Shown piece by piece: positions 15,677 through 24,698 of a stretch of 64,000 bases of DNA; positions within the stretch are counted from its first letter, which is position 1, and each line of letters begins with the position of its first letter. Below the pieces are notes generated by a model. It saw only the letters and a program-made list of their open reading frames with translations, made no database searches and had not been told where the DNA came from. A program made the position numbers and the translations under genes. The DNA is from DAOSXA01 sp964526835 (GTDB taxonomy: Bacteria; Zixibacteria; MSB-5A5; GN15; FEB-12). The DNA lies in the NCBI GenBank assembly GCA_964526835.1, contig CAZGMK010000006.1, positions 62,001-126,000 of the forward strand, read 5' to 3'.

Positions 15677-18649
15677 CTATGCCTGCTCGGGCTTATAACC
15701 TTCCAGTTCGGGGTTGGGGTTCCGTAGTTTGCCCAGATATGACGTACGCGGGCGGACATTCAACTCACCCAGCAGTTCGTAATTGCGCATTTGTTCCTTG
15801 TCTGCGACAACCCGCGACTTGCTGTCGTTAATGTTGCCGAACTGGATCGCCCTGGTTGGACAGGCCTGCTGACAAGCAGTCTGCACTTCACCATCTGCGA
15901 TCGTTCGTCCTTCCTCTTTGGCCTTGTACTTGGCTCGATTCAATCGTTGCACACAATAGGTGCACTTCTCCATCACGCCGCGCGAACGGACAGTCACATC
16001 CGGGTTCTGGACCATCTTCAGAAGCTCCGGCATATCGCTGGTGTAATGGAAGAAGTTGAAACGACGCACCTTGTAAGGACAGTTGTTGGAGCAGTAACGG
16101 GTTCCGATACAGCGATTGTAGTTCATCGTGTTCAAACCCTCACTGTCGTGGACCGTCGCCGCCACCGGGCACACCGATTCGCAGGGGGCGTTCTCGCACT
16201 GCTGGCAGGGCATCGGCATCTGGACAATACGCGGATCATGCTCGTCGCCGCGGAAATACCGATCCACCCGAATCCAGTGCATCTCGCGACCGCGCTCAAC
16301 CGCATCACCTCCCACTACCGGGATGTTGTTCTCGCTCTGACAGGCGATCGTACAGGAGCCGCAGCCGATGCAGTGAGTCAGGTCGATAGTCATGCCCCAT
16401 TGGTAGCCCGTGCTGTAGTCATGCGGCTCGTACATGTTGCGGTAATTTCTCTCGGCCGACATATAGCCAAAGATCTCCGGGACTCGGCGGTACTCCTCCT
16501 GCGATGCCTCAAGGACAATCGCCCGTCCTGCAGTCAGCGAGTGGTCCTGGACATTGGCCAGAGTGCGATGGCGACCGGTCCTGCGCACCCGCGCGTCACC
16601 GGTCATGTAAGGACCGTCCGTCGTCCGAAGGGCGTAGGCGCTGGCCCCGACGCCATCGGCGATTCGACCGCGTCCGGTCTGCCCGTACCCCAGCGGCAAC
16701 ACAACGGAGTTGGCGCTCTGTCCCGGCAGGACCCAGACCGGGATCTCGATGGACCTGTCGCCGATCGACAAATTCACCATGTCACCGCTTTCGACTCCCA
16801 AAGCCTCCGCCGTCGCCGGACTTATCAGGGCGGCGTTACCCCAGCAGAGTTTGCTCACCGGATCAGGCAGCTCCATCAACCAGCCGTTATTGGCATAGCG
16901 TCCGTCAAACAGATTCGACGGCGTGAACAGGACTTCGAGCCTTTCGGGTTCGGGCGGCGACGGTAACTTTGCACCCGCCGCTACATGTTTCGCCGAGTGC
17001 TTCGGTTCGAATTCCCGCCCGGCGGCCTTGCTGCCGGTCAGCAGACCGTCATGCAGAACCCGTCGCCATGACTTCTCGAACTCGCCGTCGTGCAGAAGGG
17101 ACCGCCAGGTCTCGCGGACAATGTCATGCCCCCGTAGGTCACGGCCGGTTGTCAACAGACCGAGTAGTTCGACATCGGATTTGCCGCCGTGCAACGGAGC
17201 CACCAGTGGTTGCACTACGCCCGGCGTTCCGTCGACCGACCTCACGTCGGACCAGCTCTCCAGGTAGTGCGCCGCCGGCAGATGCCAGGTCAACCTGCTT
17301 TCCGCTTCGCCCTCCCTGTCGCTCAGGTGGATAGTTGTCGCTACCTGCCCCAGGGCATTCTCGAAATCGAGATCCGCAAAGCCGTTGTACACGGGGTCGC
17401 CACCGATAACGACAAGCGTCGAAACATCGCCGTCGGCCATAGCCCTGACCAGGTTCCCGAAATCCACCGTGCTGGAGAAGGTGGTGTCGATGGCCTCGAC
17501 GAACTCAACCGTTCGCCCGAAGGCGCCCAACCCTCGATTGATTAGCAGGACTAATTCATGAACCCATGTCGGCTGATTGCGTCCGGCGACCACCAAGCTC
17601 CGCCCGATATTCTGCATCAGGTCCACCGCCAGTGTCTGCAACCAGGTGTGATCGGCCCTGTATCCTACCGTGTCGGGCGAGTCGATTTGCGCGCCATAGA
17701 CGTTCAGTTCGCGAGCGAGCTCGACGGCGAACCCCCCAATCTGTGAACTGTGAACCCTCAGGCGATGGTCCGCATCGCCACCGGTGACGCTGAAGCCGCT
17801 CTCGATCACATAGAGACGGTTCATCTCATCGCCGGGATCGGTGACCCTTCGGCCATCGGAGAAGCCGCGGGCGGCCGCTATTGACTCGCTCTCCAGATGC
17901 AGGAAGTCTGAATCCAGCGACAGCACGATATTGGCCCGATCATAGTGATAGACCGCACGCCGGTCGCGGCCGGTCAGGTTCCGGATCGCCCGCTCCTGAC
18001 TCTCATCGCCAACCGGCTCCCAGGTAACCCAGGTGGCCCGGGGATAGCGCTGCTCGAACTCGCGTTTTAGGCGCGCCAGCGTCGGGGAGGAGAACGGCTC
18101 GGCTAATATCGCCAGGCCTGTGCCCCCGTTTCGCTCATACTTGAGGGCTAGCTCGCGCCAGGCCCGGACAAATGCTGTCCAGTCGGTGCGCACACCTTCA
18201 TTGAGTACATCAGTCGATCGGTTGGGATCATACAGATCGAGAATCGAAGCCTGAGCGAACACATCGCTGGAACCAAGAGAGGATGGATGGGCCGGGTTGC
18301 CTTCGATCTTCGTGGGACGTCCCTCGTGGCACTCGACAATCAGGCCGAGGGATCGATTGCCCCGCGGCATTGATGTTGCATAGTACATGGGAACACCGGG
18401 GACCACCGTCTCAGGCTGATCGACATACGGTACGATCTTCTCGATTGGCCGACGGCATCCCGCCAGACCGGCCAGGGCCAGGGACGCCCCCATGAGGGTA
18501 AGAAAGTGGCGTCGGTTGAGTTCCGTGTGTTCCGACGAATGGGCGTCATGGTATTTCTCGGTCAGCGCGCGTCGGTATTCGGGCGTGTCGTTTTTCTGGG
18601 CCAGGCTGCGCCAGTACTCCGGGCTGCTTTGCTGCTTGCGATCACTCAT
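15677..18649 (-). CDS. actB: alternative complex III subunit ActB, fused molybdopterin-like and iron-sulfur subunit
   Basis: 990 residues from the ATG at 18649, which overlaps the actA stop (ATGA) with AGGGTG upstream; a GTG at 18658 is less likely. The N-terminus has a twin-Arg type signal (NRRHFL) followed by a lipobox (LAGC), suggesting Tat export and lipid anchoring. Residues ~60-720 resemble a molybdopterin oxidoreductase catalytic subunit; in characterised ACIII this half carries no Mo. Residues ~740-960 are a ferredoxin-like subunit with four Cys clusters: 'CIGCGSCTIAC', 'CQQCENAPCESVC', 'CIGTRYCSNNC' and 'CTYC...CQQAC', as expected for one 3Fe-4S and three 4Fe-4S centres. Confidence 0.93.
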   Translation of the reverse strand: MSDRKQQSSPEYWRSLAQKNDTPEYRRALTEKYHDAHSSEHTELNRRHFLTLMGASLALAGLAGCRRPIEKIVPYVDQPETVVPGVPMYYATSMPRGNRSLGLIVECHEGRPTKIEGNPAHPSSLGSSDVFAQASILDLYDPNRSTDVLNEGVRTDWTAFVRAWRELALKYERNGGTGLAILAEPFSSPTLARLKREFEQRYPRATWVTWEPVGDESQERAIRNLTGRDRRAVYHYDRANIVLSLDSDFLHLESESIAAARGFSDGRRVTDPGDEMNRLYVIESGFSVTGGDADHRLRVHSSQIGGFAVELARELNVYGAQIDSPDTVGYRADHTWLQTLAVDLMQNIGRSLVVAGRNQPTWVHELVLLINRGLGAFGRTVEFVEAIDTTFSSTVDFGNLVRAMADGDVSTLVVIGGDPVYNGFADLDFENALGQVATTIHLSDREGEAESRLTWHLPAAHYLESWSDVRSVDGTPGVVQPLVAPLHGGKSDVELLGLLTTGRDLRGHDIVRETWRSLLHDGEFEKSWRRVLHDGLLTGSKAAGREFEPKHSAKHVAAGAKLPSPPEPERLEVLFTPSNLFDGRYANNGWLMELPDPVSKLCWGNAALISPATAEALGVESGDMVNLSIGDRSIEIPVWVLPGQSANSVVLPLGYGQTGRGRIADGVGASAYALRTTDGPYMTGDARVRRTGRHRTLANVQDHSLTAGRAIVLEASQEEYRRVPEIFGYMSAERNYRNMYEPHDYSTGYQWGMTIDLTHCIGCGSCTIACQSENNIPVVGGDAVERGREMHWIRVDRYFRGDEHDPRIVQMPMPCQQCENAPCESVCPVAATVHDSEGLNTMNYNRCIGTRYCSNNCPYKVRRFNFFHYTSDMPELLKMVQNPDVTVRSRGVMEKCTYCVQRLNRAKYKAKEEGRTIADGEVQTACQQACPTRAIQFGNINDSKSRVVADKEQMRNYELLGELNVRPRTSYLGKLRNPNPELEGYKPEQA

Positions 18650-19293
18650 CTGTGACACCCTGAACAGTCGGTCGGCGGTGCGATCCTCTTTTCCCTGATC
18701 ACGCGCGCGGCGAATCTTGCCTGGTCCTCACTCGGGCTCCAGTCCATGTTGGTCAATTCCACTCGCGGACGCAAGTGCTCGGTTGGATCCCGGTGGCAAT
18801 CCAGGCACCAGCTCATCGACAGAGGCTGCCGCTGCGTCACCACCGGCATAAGATTCACCTGCCCATGGCAACTGGCGCATCCCACCCCGGCTCTCAAATG
18901 TGCGCCGTGATGGAAATATGCGTAATCACCGACTTTGTGCACGCGCACCCACTCGATCGGCTCCTTCTTGGCGAAGCTCTCACGGACCGGAAGGAGCCTC
19001 TCGCTCTCGGGGAGAATCAGTTTGTGGCAGTTCATACACGTTTGAGTGGAAGGGACATTGGCATGGGGCGATGTCTCCGCCGAAGTGTGGCAGTATCGAC
19101 AGTCCAGGCCAAGGTCATCGGCGTGCAGCTTGTGGCTGTAGGCCACCGGTTGGATCGGCCGATACCCCACCGCGTAATAGGATGGCGACAAGTAGTACCA
19201 CACCAGCCCCACGACCGCAATCACCAGGACCGGTATGCTGATGGCTATGATTGTCGGGAGCCTGTTTGTCCACTCCGGAAATATCTGTGCCAC
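18646..19293 (-). CDS. actA: alternative complex III subunit ActA, pentaheme cytochrome c
   Basis: 215 residues. One N-terminal membrane helix (~13-36) anchors a periplasmic domain with five C-x-x-C-H heme sites: CRYCH, CMNCH, CASCH, CLDCH and, at the extreme C-terminus, CSGCH. Many further His residues are available as distal ligands. It passes electrons within ACIII from the ActB Fe-S centres. The gene opens the act cluster, 20 bases after the ctaB stop. The gene order A-B-C-D-E-F is the canonical one. Confidence 0.93.
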   Translation of the reverse strand: MAQIFPEWTNRLPTIIAISIPVLVIAVVGLVWYYLSPSYYAVGYRPIQPVAYSHKLHADDLGLDCRYCHTSAETSPHANVPSTQTCMNCHKLILPESERLLPVRESFAKKEPIEWVRVHKVGDYAYFHHGAHLRAGVGCASCHGQVNLMPVVTQRQPLSMSWCLDCHRDPTEHLRPRVELTNMDWSPSEDQARFAARVIREKRIAPPTDCSGCHR

Positions 19294-19313
19294 GCCTGCT
19301 ACCCTCGCGCTCC

Positions 19314-20318
19314 TCAGGAAACGAATCCGAGCACAGGATCAGTCACTCTATCAATTATCAACGCAAACAATACGCAGAACAAATAGAAAATCGAGAACCG
19401 AAAAACACTCCAGGCATCGTCGGCCGTGCGAGTGCGCCTCGCCCGGAGCGTCTTACTCAGGAAGACAGTGCCCAATGGAACAGCCGCAATGCCGTAGACC
19501 CAGCCGAAACCGCTCAGCAGGGGCAACAGGCTCACCGCGAAGAGCACCGTCGTATAGCCCACGATGAGATTATGGGTACGGGTGACCCCGGCGGTCAGCG
19601 GCATCATGGGAAGGCCGGCGCGACGGTAATCGCCTTGGAATCTGAGAGCCAGCGACCAGAAGTGGGGCGGCGTCCAGAAGAAGATGATCGCGAAGACCAG
19701 CCAGGGTGTGAACGCCATACCGCCGGTTGCAGCGGTCCATGCCCCCACCGGCGCCATCGCCCCGGCCAGGCCGCCGATGACTATATTCTGATCGGTGTTG
19801 GGCTTGAGCCAGAGAGTATAGAAGAAGCTGTAGAAGAGAATGACACTCAGCGAGAGCATGGCGGTCAGCAGGTTGAAAACCGTCGCCAGCAACAGGACCC
19901 CGATCACGCCGATGGTGATCGAGAACACCAAAGCCTGCCCTGGTCGCAAGCGGCCCGACGGAAGCGGACGGCGCCCGGCCGTGCGAGTCATACGAGCGTC
20001 GATGGCTCTCTCGAAGTACTGGTTCAGAGCGTTGGCGCTCCCGCCGGTTAGGTACAGGCCAATCAGGAAGAGGGTCAGGTGCGCGGGTCTGGCCAGAAGG
20101 CTACCCTCGAGGATCGCCCCGGTCGCCCCGGCTGCCACGACCAACAGCATGATGGCCGGTTTGGTAAGTCTGTACAGGCTCAGAATCAAGATAGTCCGAT
20201 CCAGTCTACACTGCTTGTGCGCTGTCGCCCCGCCGGGCCACGAGCTTCCGACGCCGCCGGCGAGGTTGGCTCGAAGGTAGCTGCTGGCTTTCGGGCTGTC
20301 AATCCAATTGGCGCCCAA
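19314..20318 (-). CDS. ctaB: heme O synthase (protoheme IX farnesyltransferase)
   Basis: UbiA-type prenyltransferase with nine membrane helices. The first Asp-rich motif is 'NALNQYFERAIDARMTRTAGRRPLPSG', the second region is 'YTLWLKPNTDQNIVIGGLAGAMAPVGAW'. It farnesylates heme B to heme O, which CtaA then turns into heme A. The frame is open from the ATG at 20318 (334 residues), some 40 residues longer than usual. A TTG at 20189, just before 'LSLYRLTKPA', would give a normal 291-residue protein, so the true start is unsure. It is the first gene of the respiratory operon. Confidence 0.9.
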   Translation of the reverse strand: MGANWIDSPKASSYLRANLAGGVGSSWPGGATAHKQCRLDRTILILSLYRLTKPAIMLLVVAAGATGAILEGSLLARPAHLTLFLIGLYLTGGSANALNQYFERAIDARMTRTAGRRPLPSGRLRPGQALVFSITIGVIGVLLLATVFNLLTAMLSLSVILFYSFFYTLWLKPNTDQNIVIGGLAGAMAPVGAWTAATGGMAFTPWLVFAIIFFWTPPHFWSLALRFQGDYRRAGLPMMPLTAGVTRTHNLIVGYTTVLFAVSLLPLLSGFGWVYGIAAVPLGTVFLSKTLRARRTRTADDAWSVFRFSIFYLFCVLFALIIDRVTDPVLGFVS

Positions 20319-20357
20319 TCAACCTCGCCATTGGAGACCGTTCCACTCAATTTTGCC

Positions 20358-20386
20358 TTGACCGATCGGGCAATTAGGGTTATTCT
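20358..20386 (+). promoter_or_regulatory. sigma-70 type promoter for the small exported protein
   Basis: TTGACC at 20358-20363 and TATTCT at 20381-20386 are separated by 17 bases. A transcript would start near 20394 and leave a leader of about 115 bases before the gene at 20508. The intergenic region is divergent with ctaB, whose own promoter I cannot place. Confidence 0.45.
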
Positions 20387-20507
20387 GTTAGTGTTGGGGC
20401 ACTAAGTCTCACAGGCCTACTGCGCCGCCGCAGGTTTGATTTTTTTGACTGGAAAGAACAAGAATGTCTCATCAGCCGGTTCTTGGCTCACAAGGGAAAG
20501 AAATACC

Positions 20508-20969
20508 ATGACTCGATGTAGCGCTATCGTTATCACCCTGGTTCTGGTGATGGCCGCCGTATCCGCCGCTCAGGTTACCACTACGTGCGAATTCAACGAG
20601 ACGACTCAGCAGCTCGACTACTCCATCTCCGGTGGCCAGGCCGGTGCAGAGTATACACTGAGTGCTGTGGTCATCCAGGGCTGTGTAGATATCGGGACGC
20701 CGCCTCCGCTGAGTGGCCCTTCGGATGCAAAGAGCGTCGATGTGCTGTGCCAGGACAACCGATTCAACGGCTTTCTCAAGGTCGAAATCTGCCAGCAATC
20801 ACTCTGCTTCGCCACCTATGACCTCTATCTCTATTGCGATGAAAGTTGCGTTGTTCATGAGCGCGACGCTGTTCCGACGACCGGGCCGCTGGGTCTGGCC
20901 TTTCTGATTCTGTTCCTGACCGGCGTCGGTGTGGTCCTCGGCCGCCGCCTTGCGCCCATCCGTAGCTAG
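20508..20969 (+). CDS. small exported protein with possible C-terminal sorting tail
   Basis: 153 residues from the ATG at 20508 (AAGGGAAAG just upstream); the frame extends 24 codons further up without a ribosome site. A signal peptide (~1-21, ending VSAAQ) precedes a Cys-rich domain with about eight Cys (for example 'QGCVDIG', 'CQDN', 'EICQQSLCF', 'LYCDESCVV'). The C-terminus reads 'VPTTGPLGLAFLILFL' then a short basic end 'GRRLAPIRS', i.e. a Pro-Thr motif, one membrane helix and Arg residues. This has the layout of IPTL/PEP-CTERM-type sorting tails, though the motif itself is not a standard one. Function unknown; it stands alone and ends at a clear terminator. Confidence 0.75.
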   Translation: MTRCSAIVITLVLVMAAVSAAQVTTTCEFNETTQQLDYSISGGQAGAEYTLSAVVIQGCVDIGTPPPLSGPSDAKSVDVLCQDNRFNGFLKVEICQQSLCFATYDLYLYCDESCVVHERDAVPTTGPLGLAFLILFLTGVGVVLGRRLAPIRS

Positions 20970-20995
20970 CCCGATCTGCCGATCATCGATTTCTC

Positions 20996-21022
20996 GGCGC
21001 CGCTCTTCTGCGGCGCCTTTCT
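20996..21022 (+). terminator. intrinsic terminator of the small exported protein gene
   Basis: Perfect 8-bp stem GGCGCCGC / GCGGCGCC with a 6-base loop TCTTCT, followed by TTTCTGTT. It lies 27 bases after the stop codon at 20969. Confidence 0.85.
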
Positions 21023-21206
21023 GTTGGCTCTGGAGAGCCATAGCTGGGCTGATACGCCAAAGACAGGAGGCCACTCCATGTCGCAAATGCCGGCCCGCTG
21101 AGTCCCCCTGAAGTTACGGTTTCTTGCTGGAGTGTCGGGGAAAGGCACGGGAATACCTGACAACCCGGATGGCAATCTCTGGATAATGCCGTAACGGGTG
21201 CCTGCT

Positions 21207-22331
21207 TCAGCCGAAAGTAGCCAGCAGAATGCCGGCTCCAACCGCCGAACCGATCACCCCGGCCACATTCGGGGCCATGGCATGCATTATCAGAAAATTG
21301 GAGGGGTCCTCCCGAGCTCCGACCATCTGACACACCCGCGCTGAGTCCGGCACCGCCGAGACCCCCGCGGCGCCGATGATCGGATTTATCTTGTTATGAC
21401 TAACCAGATTCATGGTCTTCGCGAATACTATGCCCGCGGCTGTCGCAATGCAGAAGGATCCGGCTCCAAGAGCGAATATCTTTATAGAATCCGGTGTTAG
21501 AAACCGGCTGGCGTCGGTCGACGCACCAACCGTCAAACCCAGCAGAATAGTGATAATGTCAATGAAGGCTGTCCGGGCTGTGGCCGCCAGTCGTTCGGTT
21601 ACTCCGCTCTCCTTGAGAAGGTTTCCGAAGAACAGGAATCCCAGCAGATTGAGCGAGCCGGGAGCGATGAAACCCGTGATCAAGAACGCGATGATCGGAA
21701 ACAGAACGCGCAGGCGTTTCGATACCGGCCTGGAGGGCTTCATGTGTATCAGGCGCTCCTCGCGAGTGGTGAGCAACTTTATGATCGGAGGTTGAATTAC
21801 CGGAACGAGAGCCATGTAAGAATACGCCGATACCGCGATAGCTCCAAGTAGCTGAGGGGCAAGCTTCGATGACAGGAATATCGCGGTGGGACCGTCAGCC
21901 CCCCCGATGATTCCAATTGCGGCTGCCTCGGCAAAATCGAAACTAAGCAACACGGCGCCGAAGAAAGTCAGGAAAATGCCCGCTTGGGCCGCCGCCCCGA
22001 GCAGTATCAGCCGAGGATTGGCCAGCATGCACGAAAAATCTGTCATTGCCCCGATTCCAAGAAAGATCAGCGGCGGGTACCACCCCTGGGTTACGCCCTT
22101 GTAGAGGATCGAAAGGACGCTGCCTTCTTCATAGATGCCAATATTGAGGCCCTCTGCGAACGGGATGTTGCCCACCAACATGCCAAATCCGATCGGAATA
22201 AGGAGGAGGGGCTCATAGTCCTTCGTGACGGCCAGGTATATGAACACGCAGCCGACGGCGAGCATTGCCAGGTTGCCCCAGGTGAAGTTGAAGAGGGCCC
22301 CCGCGTGAAGGAAATTAAGCAGGATTTCCAT
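21207..22331 (-). CDS. sodium-translocating decarboxylase beta subunit (OadB/MmdB/GcdB family)
   Basis: 374 residues, about nine to eleven membrane helices. Family motifs are 'LLIPIGFGMLVGNIPF', 'PPLIFLGIGAMTDFSCMLANP', 'GGADGPTAIFLSSKLAP' (with the conserved Asp thought to bind Na+), 'GLTVGASTDASRFL' and 'NPIIGAAGVSAVPDSARV'. It couples decarboxylation of carboxybiotin to Na+ export. The gene follows the biotin carrier gene and is the last of the cluster. Whether the substrate is methylmalonyl-CoA or another acid is set by the alpha subunit, which is of the acyl-CoA type. Confidence 0.92.
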   Translation of the reverse strand: MEILLNFLHAGALFNFTWGNLAMLAVGCVFIYLAVTKDYEPLLLIPIGFGMLVGNIPFAEGLNIGIYEEGSVLSILYKGVTQGWYPPLIFLGIGAMTDFSCMLANPRLILLGAAAQAGIFLTFFGAVLLSFDFAEAAAIGIIGGADGPTAIFLSSKLAPQLLGAIAVSAYSYMALVPVIQPPIIKLLTTREERLIHMKPSRPVSKRLRVLFPIIAFLITGFIAPGSLNLLGFLFFGNLLKESGVTERLAATARTAFIDIITILLGLTVGASTDASRFLTPDSIKIFALGAGSFCIATAAGIVFAKTMNLVSHNKINPIIGAAGVSAVPDSARVCQMVGAREDPSNFLIMHAMAPNVAGVIGSAVGAGILLATFG

Positions 22332-22352
22332 ATGTCACCGAGTCGGCCGTGC

Positions 22353-22742
22353 CTATTCGAATTCCACCAGTGTTTGCCCCTCGCGAACCGAGTCGCCGAC
22401 GGCAACCGGGACGGATTTGACCTTGCCGTCGGTCGGCGCCGCGATTGAGGTCTTCATCTTCATTGCCTCAACCACCAATACCACCTGACCACTGCTGACC
22501 TGGTCGTCAGGCTTGCACTTGATCTCAAGCACAGTTCCCGCTATCGGTGAAGTAACCGCACCACTTCCCTTCGCGCCGTCGGGTGCGGGCGAAGCCTGCC
22601 GCCTGGGCGGAGGCGCCTCCGACGAGCTCGACTGGCCCGCCTGTCGCTGCGGTAGGCGCGGTACGGGAAAGCCGTCGCCGGGATCAAGAACTTCAACCTC
22701 AACCTCGTAGGCGACACCGTGTACAGTTATCTTGAGCTTCAT
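22353..22742 (-). CDS. biotin carboxyl carrier protein of the decarboxylase
   Basis: 129 residues. The N-terminal strand 'MKLKITVHGVAYEVEVEVLD' and a Pro/Ala/Ser-rich linker (~28-58) lead to a biotinyl domain (~60-129) with the biotinylation motif 'VEAMKMKT' (Lys is the attachment site). It carries CO2 from the carboxyltransferase to the membrane beta subunit. Located between the OadG-type and beta subunit genes. Confidence 0.92.
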   Translation of the reverse strand: MKLKITVHGVAYEVEVEVLDPGDGFPVPRLPQRQAGQSSSSEAPPPRRQASPAPDGAKGSGAVTSPIAGTVLEIKCKPDDQVSSGQVVLVVEAMKMKTSIAAPTDGKVKSVPVAVGDSVREGQTLVEFE

Positions 22743-22791
22743 TATCTATCTCCAGCTTGTCATGCTATCAACCGGAACCAGACCACTTGCC

Positions 22792-23136
22792 TTAACGCTT
22801 CTTGTGAATCACGTGCGATCCTAGCAGGACCGCTCGCCCCTGCATCGACCATGCCCCCCTGCCTGATGGGTGCCGCATCAGCCGACGTACTCGTCGAATC
22901 CGGAACCGCCCCTGCACCATCGTGGCAGCGGCTGCAGCTATCAGCACCAGTGTAGTATCATCCAGGTTCTGTTCTTTCAACAATGCCGCCTGGGCGCCGG
23001 CTTCCTCCCTGGCCCGCCATCCTTCATTGGCTCGACGGATCAGCGCCACCGCCGTCGCGATCACCGCCAATGAGGCGAATACTATCCCGATCCCGAGCAG
23101 GGCCAACCTGAGTGCGAATTCCAGATTCTCGGTCAT
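22792..23136 (-). CDS. OadG-type small membrane subunit of the decarboxylase
   Basis: 114 residues. One N-terminal membrane helix (~6-30, 'LALLGIGIVFASLAVIATAVALI') followed by a cytoplasmic part that contains a second hydrophobic patch ('TTLVLIAAAAATMV') and a basic tail. Length, topology and position between the alpha subunit and biotin carrier match OadG/MmdD subunits, which hold the complex together. Sequence identity of this family is low, so context carries much of the call. Confidence 0.75.
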   Translation of the reverse strand: MTENLEFALRLALLGIGIVFASLAVIATAVALIRRANEGWRAREEAGAQAALLKEQNLDDTTLVLIAAAAATMVQGRFRIRRVRRLMRHPSGRGAWSMQGRAVLLGSHVIHKKR

Positions 23137-23147
23137 GCCTTGACTTC

Positions 23148-24698
23148 TTACAGCGGAATCAGACCATGTTTCTTCTGTGGCCTCAGGCTGCGCTTGGCTT
23201 TCAACACCTCCAGCGCTGCGGCCAGGTACGGTCTAGTCTCGGCCGGCTCCAGTATCTCGTCGATCAAGCCGTGACTGGCTGCCACATAAGGATTGGCGAA
23301 CCTCTCGCGATATTCATTCAGACGCAGCTTCCTTTCGGCCTCGGGGTCATCAGCACCGGAAATCTCCCTGCGATAGAGCACATTCACCGCGCCTTCAGCG
23401 CCCATCACCGCGACTTCCGCCGATGGCCACGCCACCAGAGTGTCAGCGCCCATGCTCTTGGCGCACATGGCCAGGAAGGCGCCGCCGTAAGCCTTGCGCA
23501 CGACTACCGTCATCTTCGGCACCGTGGCGGCCGCATAGGCGAACAGCATCTTGGCGCCGTGCCGGATAATGCCACCATACTCCTGCTGAACCCCGGGCAG
23601 GAAGCCTGGCACATCGACGAATGTCAGCAAGGGGATATTGAATGCATTGCAAAACCGAATGAAGCGGGAGGCCTTGTCCGAAGAATCGATGTCCAGCACG
23701 CCTGCCTTCTGCATAGGCTGATTGGCCACCACGCCGATGGCATAGCCGGTCAGGCGCGCGAAACCGACGATGATGTTCGGTGCAAAGTGCTCCTGAATCT
23801 CCAGAAATTCTCCCTGGTCGACTACCCGCGAGATAATCTCGTGCATGTCATATGGTTCGGAGGGGTCTTCGGGGACCACCGCATTCAGCTCCTCATTAGC
23901 CAGTAGTTCCTCGTCATGAAGCTCCGCCGCGAACGGAGGATCCTCGGTATTGTTACTCGGCAGGTAGGAGAGGAGCTGCCGGGTCAGCGCAATCGCGTCC
24001 TCGTCGTTCTCCGCAATGAAATGCACAACCCCCGAGTAGTAGGCATGACTTTCGACCCCGCCGAGTTGCTCGCCCGATATGTCCTCCCCGGTCACCTGCT
24101 TGATAACGAGTGGACCTGTGATATACATCTGTCCCGCGTGACGTACCTGAATAACAAAGTCGGTCAGAGCCGGGGAGTAAGCAGCGCCGCCCGCACAGGG
24201 GCCGGCAATAATACTTATCTGTGGCACCACTCCGGAAAGCAGGACATTGCGATAGAATATCCCCCCATAGTTGCTCAGGGCATCGACGCCTTCCTGAATG
24301 CGTGCGCCGCCGGAGTCGTTGATCATAATAAAGGGATCGCCGGTCTTGAGGGCAGCTTCCATCGCCTCCTGAATCTTACGACCGGTGGCCTCGCCGACCG
24401 ATCCGCCTCCCACCGTGAAGTCCTGGCTCGCTACATAGATGGGGCGCCCATCGACCAGCCCGTGACCAGTGATAACCCCCTCGGCCGGGAACTCCTTCTT
24501 GTCCAGGCCGAAGTTGGTGCAGCGATGCTTGACCCAAAGCAGAGATTCGCGAAAAGTACCCTCCTCGAAAAGAAGATCGATACGCTCTCGCGCTGTGAGT
24601 TTCCCCGCCTCGTGCTGCTTTTCGATTTGCTTCCTGCCGCCCCCGGCCATGAGAGTGGAACGTCGTTGCCGAAGCTCAGAGATTCGATCATCAGTCAT
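23148..24698 (-). CDS. acyl-CoA carboxyltransferase, methylmalonyl-CoA decarboxylase alpha type
   Basis: 516 residues from the ATG at 24698 (GAGGTGACT upstream); a GTG at 24710 is possible. Two crotonase-like carboxyltransferase halves are seen: N-terminal 'RERIDLLFEEGTF', 'GGGSVGEATGRKI', 'NDSGGARIQEGVDAL' and 'GPCAGGAAYSPALTDF'; C-terminal 'FVDVPGFLPGVQQEYGGIIRHGAK' and 'RKAYGGAFLAMCAKSMGAD'. The same fold serves propionyl-CoA carboxylase beta, but here the partner genes are the Na+ pump subunits and no biotin carboxylase is near, so a decarboxylase is favoured. It would convert (S)-methylmalonyl-CoA to propionyl-CoA while exporting Na+. Confidence 0.9.
   Translation of the reverse strand: MTDDRISELRQRRSTLMAGGGRKQIEKQHEAGKLTARERIDLLFEEGTFRESLLWVKHRCTNFGLDKKEFPAEGVITGHGLVDGRPIYVASQDFTVGGGSVGEATGRKIQEAMEAALKTGDPFIMINDSGGARIQEGVDALSNYGGIFYRNVLLSGVVPQISIIAGPCAGGAAYSPALTDFVIQVRHAGQMYITGPLVIKQVTGEDISGEQLGGVESHAYYSGVVHFIAENDEDAIALTRQLLSYLPSNNTEDPPFAAELHDEELLANEELNAVVPEDPSEPYDMHEIISRVVDQGEFLEIQEHFAPNIIVGFARLTGYAIGVVANQPMQKAGVLDIDSSDKASRFIRFCNAFNIPLLTFVDVPGFLPGVQQEYGGIIRHGAKMLFAYAAATVPKMTVVVRKAYGGAFLAMCAKSMGADTLVAWPSAEVAVMGAEGAVNVLYRREISGADDPEAERKLRLNEYRERFANPYVAASHGLIDEILEPAETRPYLAAALEVLKAKRSLRPQKKHGLIPL

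Noticed and set aside
23148..24698. Propionyl-CoA carboxylase beta subunit as the main call
   Set aside because: Possible by fold, but no biotin carboxylase is nearby and the linked genes encode the beta, gamma-type and biotin subunits of a sodium-pumping decarboxylase.
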